A stretch of 64,000 nucleotides of DNA, from assembly GCA_016800925.1 (NCBI GenBank), contig JABCPU010000010.1, positions 124,001 to 188,000 on the forward strand, written 5' to 3'. The position numbers were made by a program, and so were the translations under genes. Origin of the DNA: Suillus spraguei. Lineage: Eukaryota; Basidiomycota; Agaricomycetes; Boletales; Suillaceae. Each line of letters begins with the position of its first letter. Position 1 is the stretch's first letter. The notes under the pieces were generated by a model. It saw nothing but the letters and a program-made list of their open reading frames with translations. It was not told the DNA's origin and made no database searches. Below are positions 26,261-36,816 of this stretch, in pieces.

Positions 26261-26585
26261 GGTGGGGGTACTGGGTAGATTGAGTTGAATGAGCCTCTGA
26301 ACAAAAATTTATAGTTAAAAAAAACGTACTTGTCCATTGTGAGACAAGTCAAATTGTTCGGCCTGCCCTTTACCAGGAGCAAGGTTATGTATTGATAAAG
26401 AGAAAACAAGGAAGATGCAGGGCAAGATATGTGACCTCGAGGAGCAATGATAATGGACTTGGCTTTTGAGGGCACAAGGGCACTGCTACATAAACGCATA
26501 GTGTTGCCGGCCTTTTGAAGGGTGCGCTGGCGGGCGTGGGTCCCGCCACTATAATTGGCCTTCCGTAGCGATTGCGACCCGACAT

Positions 26586-27331
26586 GTCCAGAGAACGAAA
26601 CACGTTTTTTCGTCTCCAGCTAACTCACTTTTATGACCAAATCCGGTCTTAATTGATTTAATTGATTTATAATTCTTTCTTAAATGGAATAATTTAATAC
26701 AAAAAATAACAAGTGATATTGAAGTGATATATTGATTACGTTCATGACCGTCACTTCTAAAACACTTTCCCCGACGTGATGTTCAACGAGCGAACTTGAA
26801 TCCTAGCAGAATGTTAACTATTTAATGTTGTGACAGCTACCCACATAGCAACGGAGACAAAGCTAGAAGGGACAAAGGCTACCTAAAGCTAGTGACAAAG
26901 AAGTACCAAATGTGTTACCCAGTGTTCCCGCACTAGTGTGACCATAATTTGGGCTAACGGGCGCGGGAGCCAAATGTCATATTGTCAGTCATTCCGTCCG
27001 CAGGCTGTCCACGACAGGGTCAGGTATCTCACCTGTCATATCTACTTTGTTAACCACACATTATTCTTGCCAGTGTGTGACAGGAACACTTTTAGTGATA
27101 ATAACGCATTGCATAGATGTTAACTTGATCTTTAAATAAAACCTCTGAGAGTTCTCCAAACATATCGGCACATGTACAGTAACCCCTCGTACAAGTATCT
27201 CCTAGATATTAGTATACTTGTGGTTACAAGCGCCCATCTCCTCAATCTCACGTGACCTTGGAGTCATCGGAGCTTTGGAAGGAACATAGTAGTAATACCT
27301 CCACCAGTACCTTCAAATTACTCCCTTTGTC
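26586..27331. other. AT-rich intergenic region upstream of GCN3
   Basis: About 750 bp with no gene. The part at 26630-26760 is unusually AT-rich and contains two direct copies of TTAATTGATT-like sequence plus short GTGATAT repeats. No TATA box is obvious near the GCN3 start. Confidence 0.45.
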
Positions 27332-28758
27332 ATGCCAGGCCTTGCAACTACAGAGGCAAATACTACATCAACCTCTGCATCCCCTGTGGTTTCTTTTGAT
27401 ATCTGCCAAACTTATACTTCATTCCTGAAGAATCAGGAGGTACTACTTACTTGCTTCTATTACCATCTCTCTGCAATACTCATGTAAAGTATAGCTTTCA
27501 CCTCCCCTTGCTGCGATACTAGCCTTAAGCAAGCTGATTGAGACATCCGATGGTACTATGCCTTGTCCTTTCCAACAGTGCCACGTTGACCCGGAAGACA
27601 ATAGCCGGAACCATGCTTGAGCTAGTTAAAGCTTTAAACGACGGTGCGGGAGCTTTGAAAGCTTCAACTTCCAATCCGATCAGTTTGAATGCTGGGTGCG
27701 AATTATTCATCGCGTTTGTCACACTGCTTCCGCATGACTCGGCAGTGAGTACCGTCCGTCAGTCTTCTTTCTCAAACTGATAATTACAAAAGTGCTTCTC
27801 TGATTTAAAACTGGAGCTTGTTAGACAAGGCCAAAAATATGCTGCTGAGGCTCTCACTTATCGCGATAAAATTGCCAGCCTTGCGCTCGGATTCATCAAA
27901 GATGATTCGGTGGTATGTTTTGCACGTGCTTCCTCGTTGTATGATCCCTCATGTCAACGGGAAGATCCTGACTCATTCCTATTCGAGAGTAGTGATGAAG
28001 ACCCTACTCCGTGCCCATGAGAGAAAGAGAATATCGGTCTACGTGACAGAAGCACGGCCTCGCGGCTTAGGGTTCGCATCTATGTTTTATAACTTTGGTA
28101 TCTCCAAAGAAGACTGATGTTCTCATTGAAAGGCTACGAACGTATGAAGAACTTACCGCCGCAGGTATACCTTGTACGGTGGTGCTAGATTCGGCTGTAT
28201 CATATGTCATGGACAAGGTAGACTTTGTCCTAGTGGGATCAGAAGCTGTCGTAGAAAGTGGCGGCCTGATCAATGCCGTCGGCAGTAACCAGATCGCAAT
28301 CATTGCACAAGCCGCGAATATCCCTTTCTATGCTCTCGCTGAGAGGTAATTTCAGTATCACAATGCACTTCTCCGGAACTTATGGATATTAAATTTACAG
28401 CTACAAGTTCCATCGTCTATTCCCGCTATCGCAGTATGACCTGCCAACGCACACAGCCAATATTCTGTCTTTTCCCTTGTCCTCGGCAAACACCATTGCA
28501 TCCCCTCCGACTGCGGGCGCGATCAAACCAGTACATGAAAGGTTCAGTAATGTCGACTATGTACGACAGATGATGCCTGAACAAATTGCTTGCAACCCTG
28601 GAGTGGACTATACCAGGTGTGAGAATTGGTGATGTCATGACACGTTCTGATGGATGAATACTAATAGGCCGGACCTGATTACACTGGTATTCTCCGATGT
28701 TGGCAGCTTGACTCCCGAAGGGGTCAGCCAATATGTTGTGGGGATGTTCGCAGGATAA
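27332..28758 (+). CDS. GCN3: translation initiation factor eIF2B subunit alpha
   Basis: Regulatory subunit of the eIF2B guanine-nucleotide exchange factor; it senses phosphorylated eIF2 and throttles translation under stress. The ATG at 27332 begins MPGLATTEAN. The spliced product contains AAILALSKLIE, then after a 52-nt intron AGTMLELVKALNDGAGAL, then NPISLNAGCELFIAFVT (27675-27720). Next come LTHSYSRVVMKTLLRA (27970-28015), YEELTAAGIPCTVVLDSAVS and VDFVLVGSEAVVESGGLINA (28145-28280), and NQIAIIAQAANIPFYALAE. The C-terminal exons include DLITLVFSDVGSLTPEGVSQ, and the stop is at 28758. These are the conserved blocks of the eIF2B alpha/beta/delta regulatory fold, and the spacing fits the alpha subunit of about 300 residues. 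All exons I joined keep frame. Confidence 0.92.
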
Positions 28759-29679
28759 CAAAATTGTCCGTTTATCCCTCATCACCAAACTTACGGGGAT
28801 AGGCATGATAGAGTTTACAATTAGCCTGTGTCACTTTCAAGATCAGTTGCAGATCATATGTGTATGCGGAGCCTTTCTGTGGTGCAAGCTCAATCAAGTG
28901 GACGTCGTATTCTTCTGGCGTTCAACCGCATTTGCGGCCGCCCTTGAGATGAAACATGCGTAATCCTGCGGGAGAGACCCAGGCCAATACTTCGGAGCCA
29001 TCAGTCTGATTGTGGATGATAAAGGTGAGTATTTTCGGGAATTATAATGTGACAGGTCGCGATATGAGCGCGAGACTGGTGTAAAATATTCGGGAGCAGC
29101 TGCCCAAACCTTCCAGAGGGGATTCCGAAGACTGCCCAAACCATTTTGAAAAATTTTAGGAGGGTGGAGTAAAGCGGACAATCTCAACCAACAAGGTCTT
29201 CCAATCGCGTCGCGACTCAAAAATACAATAAAAGATTCTAATGCTTCCCGGACGGTGATGTAAGATATCCGGGATGCCGTCCCGACAACGAGTGAGTGTA
29301 CGCATGGTGCAACTTGTGGTGTTTGATCCTCGAGCTTGGCAGAAACACTCCTTCGTTAGATGAAGTTCGGCTGTCGCCGTTGTGGAGACTCATTTGGGTT
29401 TTTAGCTTTTTAGCAAAGCCATTCGCTAGATAAACGGGACCAATTTCTCTACTGGCTACCCCCGATATGTATATTCCAGAATGAGTGGTGGAGCCAGTTC
29501 TGTTCCGAGGAGCATCGGGTGGTTCCTCCGTGCCACAAGTTGGCGCTGCAACTGGCTGGCTACAGATCTGTTCAAACGGTCCGATGGCTAATCAGCGACC
29601 ACCGACGAGATCTGCATCATCTGTTCTCGAATTTTCGCATGAGTTTTATTTGTCCTGGAGCTTATAAGAGGCAGCCATT
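28759..29679. other. intergenic region
   Basis: Over 900 bp with no recognisable gene. Short open frames on both strands show no protein family features. Confidence 0.4.
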
Positions 29680-30058
29680 TTGTCCAACAACCCCAGGTCC
29701 ACACTCCGTTCTCCAACTTTCCACCATGTGCCACTGGCGAAGGCAGGTCACTTCCCGACCTATGATCTATGGGTCGTCGCTTACTGTCGTCCCTGTCTTC
29801 TATTCAGAGTTCGTAATACGTACAACCAATGCGGCCATGTCTTCGACTTGGTGAGCATATTCATATTCGGCTCGATAGTCTCTGCTGTGACTGACGCCAT
29901 TCAGGCCGACGAAATGGTCAGCTACGCACCTGAACATTGAAAACATACTGCTCACACGCCTTTAGATCCGATGTGATGATCGTTATTGCAAATTTAGCTC
30001 CTCTCATCCAAGTACTTGCGTGCCGCCTGCGTGCACGACAACATGCTGGCAATAGTGG
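29680..30058 (+). CDS. small Cys-rich protein of an Agaricomycete-type family (partial model)
   Basis: Two or three exons give a Cys-rich sequence: CRPCLLFRVRNTYNQCGHVFDL (quoted in part: CRPCL and NQCGHVFDL), then ADEM, then IRCDDRYCKFSSSHPSTC and ACTTTCWQ before a stop at 30058. Introns of GT-AG type join them at about 29850-29904 and 29917-29985. The C-rich pattern, with the RCD..YCKFS..HP..C..C..TCWQ order, matches small unannotated proteins that I recall as frequent in mushroom genomes; this is memory, not a search. The metal-binding look is inference. The reading frame has no ATG at its left edge (the first possible start is TTG at 29680), so an upstream exon or loss of the start must be considered. 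Confidence 0.45.
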
Positions 30059-30157
30059 GTACCTCGTGGCGATTGTTAGCAAGGGTCGCGAAGCTGACTA
30101 GATCTTTTGACACGTCACAGTCGCCAGTTCCCCCAACAATTTAGTGAGGCTTGAACG

Positions 30158-30508
30158 CTACGAGGGCATGTCCGATTCAAAGCTGATGACTATGTTGCAG
30201 ACCGGTTCATCGACTCGGTTTGTCCTGGCTGTCCGCACCCAGGCCATGGCAGATAAAGTTTGACAGTAGAAGCTGTACAGTAGATAGGACCGGAGAGGTG
30301 CTAGAGAGGTGTTGGCGGTATATATATCGGTACCTTTGGGCGATGGCGATGAAGATACATCGATGATCGGTGCGGTGCGGACAGATCGATGGATATGATA
30401 TTTCCTTGCAATTTCCACTATATGTTTTTCCAGATCTTGAGTATTGTTGTAGTGATTTATGAAGAAATATTCTGTTGGTGATCTTGAGAGGTGGCTAGTG
30501 TCTGCCAT
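30158..30508 (-). CDS. hypothetical protein, uncertain
   Basis: An intronless open frame of 116 codons starting MADTSHLSRSPTEYFF with a good ATG and mixed composition. No domain, signal peptide or membrane segment is evident. It lies tail-to-tail with the small Cys-rich gene. It may be a real short gene or chance. Confidence 0.25.
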   Translation of the reverse strand: MADTSHLSRSPTEYFFINHYNNTQDLEKHIVEIARKYHIHRSVRTAPIIDVSSSPSPKGTDIYTANTSLAPLRSYLLYSFYCQTLSAMAWVRTARTNRVDEPVCNIVISFESDMPS

Positions 30509-31336
30509 TGTATGGGATTAAGATGTAAAGTTAGCCAAGGCGACCAGGGGAAAAGAGGGAGCGAGTTCGGGCACTGTTGTAATTATTTCGTAACACTTGG
30601 CTCATGAAGGCGGTAATGACAAGCTAAGACGACGGAATCTATCCTTAGTACCAATACCAATACCAATTGATGGGGGTTGTGTGGAGGAGGAAATACAAGT
30701 TTTAGTTTCAATAAAAGAGCAATCTAGCGTGCGACAGACGGTACTGAATTCGCGTTAAAGCAATAAATGGTTCTAGTGAGTCCGAATCTGCATGTCTGAC
30801 AAAAATAATCAGAGTCAAAGTACACTTGGCGGCAAAGCAAGCGGAAATAAAGAAAATTAATGGCAAGCAAGGGTGGGTTCCCTTATTTCAGATGGGGGAA
30901 CTGCTGAATATCCAAGCCAATATTGAAAGAAGGCACGAGGCACACCTCACCGCGCAGCAATAGTATGAAGGAGATGAATATCCGCGGCTGTAACCTTCGG
31001 AAAGAACTCATCTGACTTCAGAATTCACTTGTGCTCGTAATTCTGATTGTCCCCGAACGCGGGATTTGTTAACCTGTGCCACGGACACAGAATAAAATCA
31101 GAATTGAAAATACAATAAGGCTCAAATCGAAATGAAAGGGTTTTTTTACTTCTTGAATGAGCAGCGTGCTCTCGCATCATCCACGCGAAATTTAAGAATC
31201 ATTCCAAAGGCTCGAGGCGGTCTGGGCTAACGAAGCAAAGCGCTAGGGGGCGGCTTTGAAGAATTTGCACAGCTTTACGTGATATTTAGGCAATCGTGGC
31301 GTTACTTCTTCCTAGCCTCGGGACAACATCATTATC
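30509..31336. other. intergenic region upstream of the cyclin gene
   Basis: About 830 bp without coding signal. Contains a short ACCAATACCAAT direct repeat near 30650. No TATA box close to the cyclin ATG. Confidence 0.4.
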
Positions 31337-32702
31337 ATGCAATCTCAGTGGATATTTCCGATATCAGCGCTCCAGCTGACCCCGAGTGTTGTCACATCAT
31401 CCTATACCGTCGCGAAGGAGTTGTATGATCGATCTAGGGGTGTCGAATTTTTATTCCGTCTCGGTTCTTCCCTTGGACTGTAAGCCCTTTGTCAATTGCT
31501 ACCTCTTGTTCTTCTTTTCACGCGTCTTTCGTTCCGCAGGCCCACTTCCGCCATGTTCACAGCCGCGACGTGGTTTCATCGCTTTTTCATGAGATATTCC
31601 ATGGAAGATTATCACAGACAGGTATTCTTATCTCACAACTCCTACATCATCCGGACGACGTTCCTTTTAGGACGTTGCAGCTTCTTGCATATTCCTTGCA
31701 ACAAAGACGGAGGAGTGTGGACGCAAGCTTCGCGACGTCGCAAGAGTGTGCCAAGCTAAGATTGCAGGGAAAGATGTCACCCTCATACACAGCGAGAGCC
31801 CAGCATGTATCGTATTTCTGTTGCTCCAACTGAACTCATTCATCTCCAGGAAGTTGATCAACTACAAAACGTTATTCTCCTTACGGAAGAAGTCCTCCTC
31901 GAGGCACTTTGCTTTGATTTTGTGGCCCCGAGCCCTCACGCCGAATTAATCGATCTTTTTGATGCATACCAGGAAGACTCTCAGTTCACGATTACGCGTG
32001 GAGTATTGCTCATGATTCGTGAGTTAGTCGTCCCAGACTTGCAGAGTCGAATCGTTGTCTCAATTCATGTACCAGTTATCGGACCCCATTATGCGTCTTA
32101 TTCCCTCCTCGCATCATCGCAAGTGCTTGCTACGTTCTGGCGCAGCGAGCTGTTGATGGACCTCATTCGGCGTCTCTGGATGCCCGAATCTCCGCATCTC
32201 CGCCTTCAGCATCCCTTCCGACACCTCCTTCTCATAAACCTGCTTCACCTGATGCTTCTCGCTTCGCAGTTGAATATTACGGGTTCACGGAAGATGACAT
32301 AGCCAAGGTTTCAGGTAGGTTGATCGGAGCTAGTTACTAATTATAACTGAGAAGTTTTTTAGATGCCTTGAGTATATTGCTCGAATACTATTCAGCCCAA
32401 GACATGCAGAACGCGCCTCACGCGGCACCTTTAACTATGGTTTGATGACTCAATATAGTTTCGACCCTGCAAGGTCTGAATAGGGTTCACAGATTTCCCC
32501 TCCCACAAGTTCTCTGCGCCCAACACTGTATGAACCTTTCTCTCAGGTCCCACAGTTATTATCGCAATCGGCATCTGTCCCCCCGCAGGCACCAGTAACA
32601 GGACACCAATTTCATCATACGGGGGTAATACGCCCGCCAAAACACCATTGCACGTTGCTGAGCAGCCGGAAAGGGCCATCCCAGAACCGGGAAAGAAAGT
32701 GA
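31337..32702 (+). CDS. cyclin K/Bur2-like cyclin with an apparent frameshift
   Basis: Cyclin-box protein of the transcriptional cyclin class, expected to pair with a CDK9/CDK12-type kinase acting on RNA polymerase II. The ATG at 31337 begins MQSQWIFPISALQLTP. The first cyclin box carries EFLFRLGSSLGLPTSAMFTA, TWFHRFFMRYSMEDYHRQ, CIFLATKTEECGRKLRDVAR, and VILLTEEVLLEALCFDFVAP. The second box has DYAWSIAHDSYRTPLCVLFP and a downstream Ser/Pro-rich segment. An intron at 31803-31849 needs a GC donor. Between EDSQ (about 31980) and VHDYAW the frame shifts by one base (about 31981-31986) with no room for an intron, while coding similarity continues on both sides. Either this copy is disabled or the assembly lost one G. 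The stop at 32702 follows a Pro/Gln-rich tail. Confidence 0.72.
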
Positions 32703-33065
32703 TAGGCCGCTTGGATCTTAGCTAGTTCACGGCCTCGCAAAAGAATTTCTGGCGTAACGTTTACACGAAGTCTTTTTGTAGGACATACTCATCGGGAATT
32801 CTGGCTGATAGTGATTTGCTGTCCATCTATTTTTGGGACGCGTTACATTGAATTACAATTATCAGATCTCTGAAAATCCTTGGCTGTTTTTAACTGATCG
32901 GAGGTACTAGAGGATAGTTATCATGGTGGGGCTGAGATGAAAACGAAGCACTCGGCGTAACCTTCTCAAACTGGAATGGAAACAACAGAACATTGATAGA
33001 CCAACAATAATAGCAAGCGCACATACGCAGCCTGCTTCAATCAAATAGAATCGAATGACGCGGAT
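32703..33065. other. convergent intergenic region
   Basis: About 360 bp between two convergent 3' ends. Nothing recognisable. Confidence 0.45.
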
Positions 33066-34285
33066 CTAGTCATCTCCAGCGCAGAGGGAAGATATCGACT
33101 TATCAGTAACGGCGAGATCGAAGACTGAGGCTGTGAGATGATGACTAGGATAAGCTGGTTCAATACGAACTTCTGGGACCACCCAACCTCCAGGAAGTCC
33201 CATCGCTGAACAAAGCCAGAATAGCAGGAGTTGTAAAACAGATGGGTCGTGAGAGTCATGGCTATACACTGGGGAAACAAACGCTGCAGTCCACCCTGAA
33301 TGCCGAGGCTCAGCGGAAACTATTGGTGAGCGACTAAATCCAGCTCACCGTTCGAGAACACTCCAAAGACCCAATGCGTATAAGTGCTTACGACAAACCA
33401 CGGGCAACTTCTAGTAATACAGCAGTCCCATAGCTGGTGGGTGGCGTGAGTATATGACTCTTTAATAAGTAAGAACGACGGCGTCTTACTTTGCACCATA
33501 ACCTTTCATGGGGTGTAATAGGACGTTCATGCCAGGATGTCGAGGATGACCCAAAGAACTGGTGATACACGTTAGCAGCGAATGCTTCGATATTGTTAGC
33601 CGTCCATACTGATTGACGTTTGCAAAATAGTTCAAGATCGCGGACGGAGAGGACCCAAGGGGGCTGAATGAAGATGCACATGGCATTCCGAAAATGCCGC
33701 TCATCATCATGATCCACTAGTTGGGACCACGTTATACATTTGAAGATGGTATGATCCGAATCATCTGCATCAGAAGCAAAAGACCAAGCTTTTGTCTCAG
33801 GGTGGAGGAGATGTACAGTTCGTCGCACGGTTTCCAGCGGAAGAAGATCTATCCACGTGAACAATCTTCAAGTACGATTAGCTAATGACGGGGAGTCGAG
33901 TTCATGATCATTACCGCTTGAGGCTATCAGCCCGGGCCAGACTGATAGACGGGACTTGATAGAAAGGTGGGCAAGGCACTGTGAAGCGTTCACCCGTCTC
34001 TTTATCCTCGTCCTCTTGACCAAGCGACACGCACGGAACGAAATCCTCTGTCCCTAAAATCATCTTCAGACCCGAAAAAGTCGTAACATGAGAATTCGTA
34101 CAGTCTTGACAATACTCGTTGAAAAGCGCGAGCCGAAGTGGATGGATTGCTCTCAGTTTCCTGTATCGGCGGGGAAGAGCATGTAGAGCGGCGTCAACGC
34201 TGGGCTGAGATGAGCTCAAATTGATGGACACGAGGCGTGCTTCCTGTATGTAGAATCTGAGATTATCGGGAGCTCTCCAAGCCAT
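33066..34285 (-). CDS. hypothetical protein, Agaricomycete-type orphan
   Basis: Starts MAWRAPDNLRFYIQEARL at 34285. At least four exons join in frame: 34285 to about 33915, about 33860 to 33490, about 33430 to 33352, and about 33317 to 33066. The middle exon has DHTIFKCITWSQLVDHDDER, and the third encodes CPWFVVSTYTHWVFGVFS. The last exon has DPSVLQLLLFWLCSAMGLPGG and a Pro/Val-rich end. The protein is near 380 residues, soluble-looking, with no catalytic motif I recognise. Proteins with the FVVSTY..WVFG and SVLQ.L..W pattern are, as far as I recall, common and unassigned in mushroom genomes. The intact splicing over four introns supports a live gene. Confidence 0.68.
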
Positions 34286-36059
34286 AAGCGTAAAGTTTTA
34301 ACTGTGAACGAGTCACAGAACGCATATAGTATACAGGACGAGAGATGGGAAAGGACGAGCGGGAAGTCGTGCAAAGGCAGCATCAAACTATATAGCTGGC
34401 CTGGAACTTCCTGCGTGCCTCATATAGACGTTTGATGGTCGTTGTGCGGCCAGACTTCGACCAGACATAAAATATAAGGAGTAGTACTTAGTCCGTGATA
34501 GGCAGACCGAGAACAACAATGTCAATTGTGACGAGTTTGGCATTACTGGCGTTATCGTGAGATACGTAGCTATCATAATATTGTTTTGGGAGTCCAAAGC
34601 ATGACAAGTAAGCAGAATACACTATCGCAAAATATTAGCCTTCCAGAAATTAGTAAGTTATTCGTGGGCTGCGTCCCCAGTACCATCAGCATTAAAACAG
34701 CAGTCGTATGGTATATCTATGTCGGGGCCTAACTTGTAACCCGCTATCGCATTCCTACTCGGACCATTGGCGTTACTTCATCTCTTGTCTTTAAGACACA
34801 GTCACAGCATTTTGAAGGACTTATGCGAATAGGATTCTTAGTGGGTAGAGCCATCAACCGTATGCAAGATTGCGACTTGCATGCTTTAAATAAGTCAGTA
34901 TATTGCAAACAAGAAATCGCCGAGACACACCTGTAGGATGGATATGTCTTGTACTGAAGAGACAATTTTGTCGCAGACAGTCCTGAAACTTCGTCGACAT
35001 GGCAATGAAGTGACCACATTCGGTGTGATATCGACCATCGATGATCTACAGAAAGAAGCAGGTTAATCCGGGGGACCGGGTCAACATCAGAGCACCGACG
35101 AACATTGTGACACATCTCTAGCGTGGAATGTTGGGAATGGGTAAGAGCTTTTTAGTAGTAGTCGTGTTAGAGGAATGTGCGATTAACTTGACATCTGGTC
35201 ATCAGGTGTGGGCTTCTTATGTAGAGGAAATTCGTACATTATCCTATGTCGCATGGGGATCGCGTTCCTTCCTCCGGCAACATGCGTCGTGAAATCTACG
35301 AGAGCATCGAGAGGCCGCTAGGAGGGTGTGTAATTTAGTAACCTTTTTACCTTTCAAAGTGAGTGAGCAACCGCCGGTCGTAGGGTCGCCGAACATTCCG
35401 ATCACCCCTACACGCATTGTATTGCATTTCCTCCACGGAAGTTCCAATTCACAACAGCGATGCAATGATGCCACATATCTAGCCCCAGTAACCGGGAGAT
35501 TTGTATTGAACGGTACCGAACCGATCCGCAATGAAGTACGAAGGCGTGCTAGTCGTGTCTCGATTCAAGATATCAGCACACGGCACGAGGGGCAATAAAT
35601 TCTGATTTAATCGTTCGTCGTGGCAGCCATGAGGTCGGAAGGGGCGGCCTCGTGTCCAGCGACGGGACTAGTCGGACAAGAATGCATCCCCGCGAGTATT
35701 TCCCCTAGATAGAGGAGCTGGAAAGGGCTGGTACTAGGCTCGTCACTCGGACTATCAGATTGATTATACCTGTTCCCAGATTAGTTATATAGAGGGCAAA
35801 ACGAGGTCAAAAATTAGTCTAGGCCAAGAAAACCAAGGGCGAGAAAAAGGCGAGAATTTGGTACTTCACAAATCGCCACGCACCGAACGTCGGCTTCGGC
35901 CTTTGTTTATGGAAGAAGAATTATTATAATACCAAAAACAGGTTGGCAAGGTATGTAATTTTGCACGCCAACGTCCCGTGGGGAAAGAATCCGTCAGAGA
36001 AATGTATGAAGACACAGGGACACTGATTGCAAGGATAAGAGGAAGCACTGATGGGCCTC
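34286..36059. other. long gap with unresolved exon-like pieces
   Basis: About 1.8 kb without a gene I can define. On the plus strand, 34757-34891 (reading RIPTRTIGVTSSLVF...) joins through a 46-nt GT-AG intron (34892-34937) to 34938-35060 (MDMSCTEETILSQTVLKLRR...), which looks like real spliced coding sequence. I could not find its start or end. A further open frame at 35326-35598 on the plus strand (FKVSEQPPVVGSPNIP...) overlaps an open frame on the minus strand, and neither is recognisable. The rest appears non-coding. Confidence 0.35.
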
Positions 36060-36683
36060 CTAGTAGGCTCCACGACGACGTATAGTGCTAACAAGTTGCA
36101 CTTTCTTCCGCACCTGCGCAAGGATGAGCGTAACCCTGAGAGTGCAAGGCCAAAAAAATGAATACCTCGTTGGCGAACATTCTTCTCCACCTTTCACTGC
36201 TTAAGCGTCTCCGCTTTACGCCCTTCTTTTCATGTCGTCTTTGCCGCGACACCTCCTGAATTACACGATTCCGTCTGAGACGCGCTTGCAACCTCCTAAA
36301 TATTTCACCTAAGTCTCCGTTCACAGGAACTCCGAGTCTTCTGCCTGAACAAGTCGAGATCAGACGTAAGTACGACCTAGAGTGCTAGGGAACAAACCCG
36401 TGTATGGATCAGCTGGAGGGTTGAAACTCGCATTCCGACTCCGTTCGGCCCATAATTCATCTGGGGTTGGTGGGTTCTTTTTTTGAGCTGTTCCTGCTGT
36501 GCGCTCTATGGTATCTTGGATAGCCTCTGCCCATATGCGGTTCTGATTTTTGGTTCTGTCGAGCAGAGCGGGTGGATGACGGACGTTGGAGAGCATTCGA
36601 GCCGGCAACTTATGTCCTTGAGAAAACACTCCTTTTGCAGTGCTGCTCAATGCTGCAGATGTTATTGCTCGTAGCCAGGACAT
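36060..36683 (-). CDS. MRP21: mitochondrial ribosomal protein bS21m
   Basis: Small-subunit mitoribosome protein. The ATG at 36683 (MSWLRAITSA) gives a basic, Ser/Ala-rich N-terminus suited to mitochondrial import. After DPYTG an intron (about 36342-36402) leads to RRLGVPVNGDLGEIFRRLQ, followed by the bS21 signature VSRQRRHEKKGVKRRRLSSE and RWRRMFANEV. A second short intron joins the final exon VRKKVQLVSTIRRRGAY, stop at 36060. The length and the long N-terminal extension match fungal Mrp21. It is divergent from GIR2 with only 133 bp between start codons, a likely shared promoter. Confidence 0.92.
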
Positions 36684-36816
36684 AGTAACCGCTGCAAAAG
36701 GTCGGGTCCCACAAAATGTTTGAAAGCTTGACGCTTTTCGGACGCTTTTCGGACATGTTGTCCATATTTGGTCAAAACCGTATGATCGGTAATCGGATTG
36801 TTTCCTGAACACAACG

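Noticed and set aside
26297..26499. Upstream exons extending the orphan ORF at 25622-26260
   Set aside because: One required intron would be 33 nt, below the size seen elsewhere in the window, and no family pattern supports it.
27545..27610. Possible frameshift in GCN3 after SKLIETSD
   Set aside because: A 52-nt intron (GTACTA...ACAATAG) restores the frame as D-AGTMLELVK.
35244..35531. 95-codon open frame on the minus strand overlapping an equal one on the plus strand
   Set aside because: Neither strand shows family features, so I list the region as unresolved rather than as a gene.
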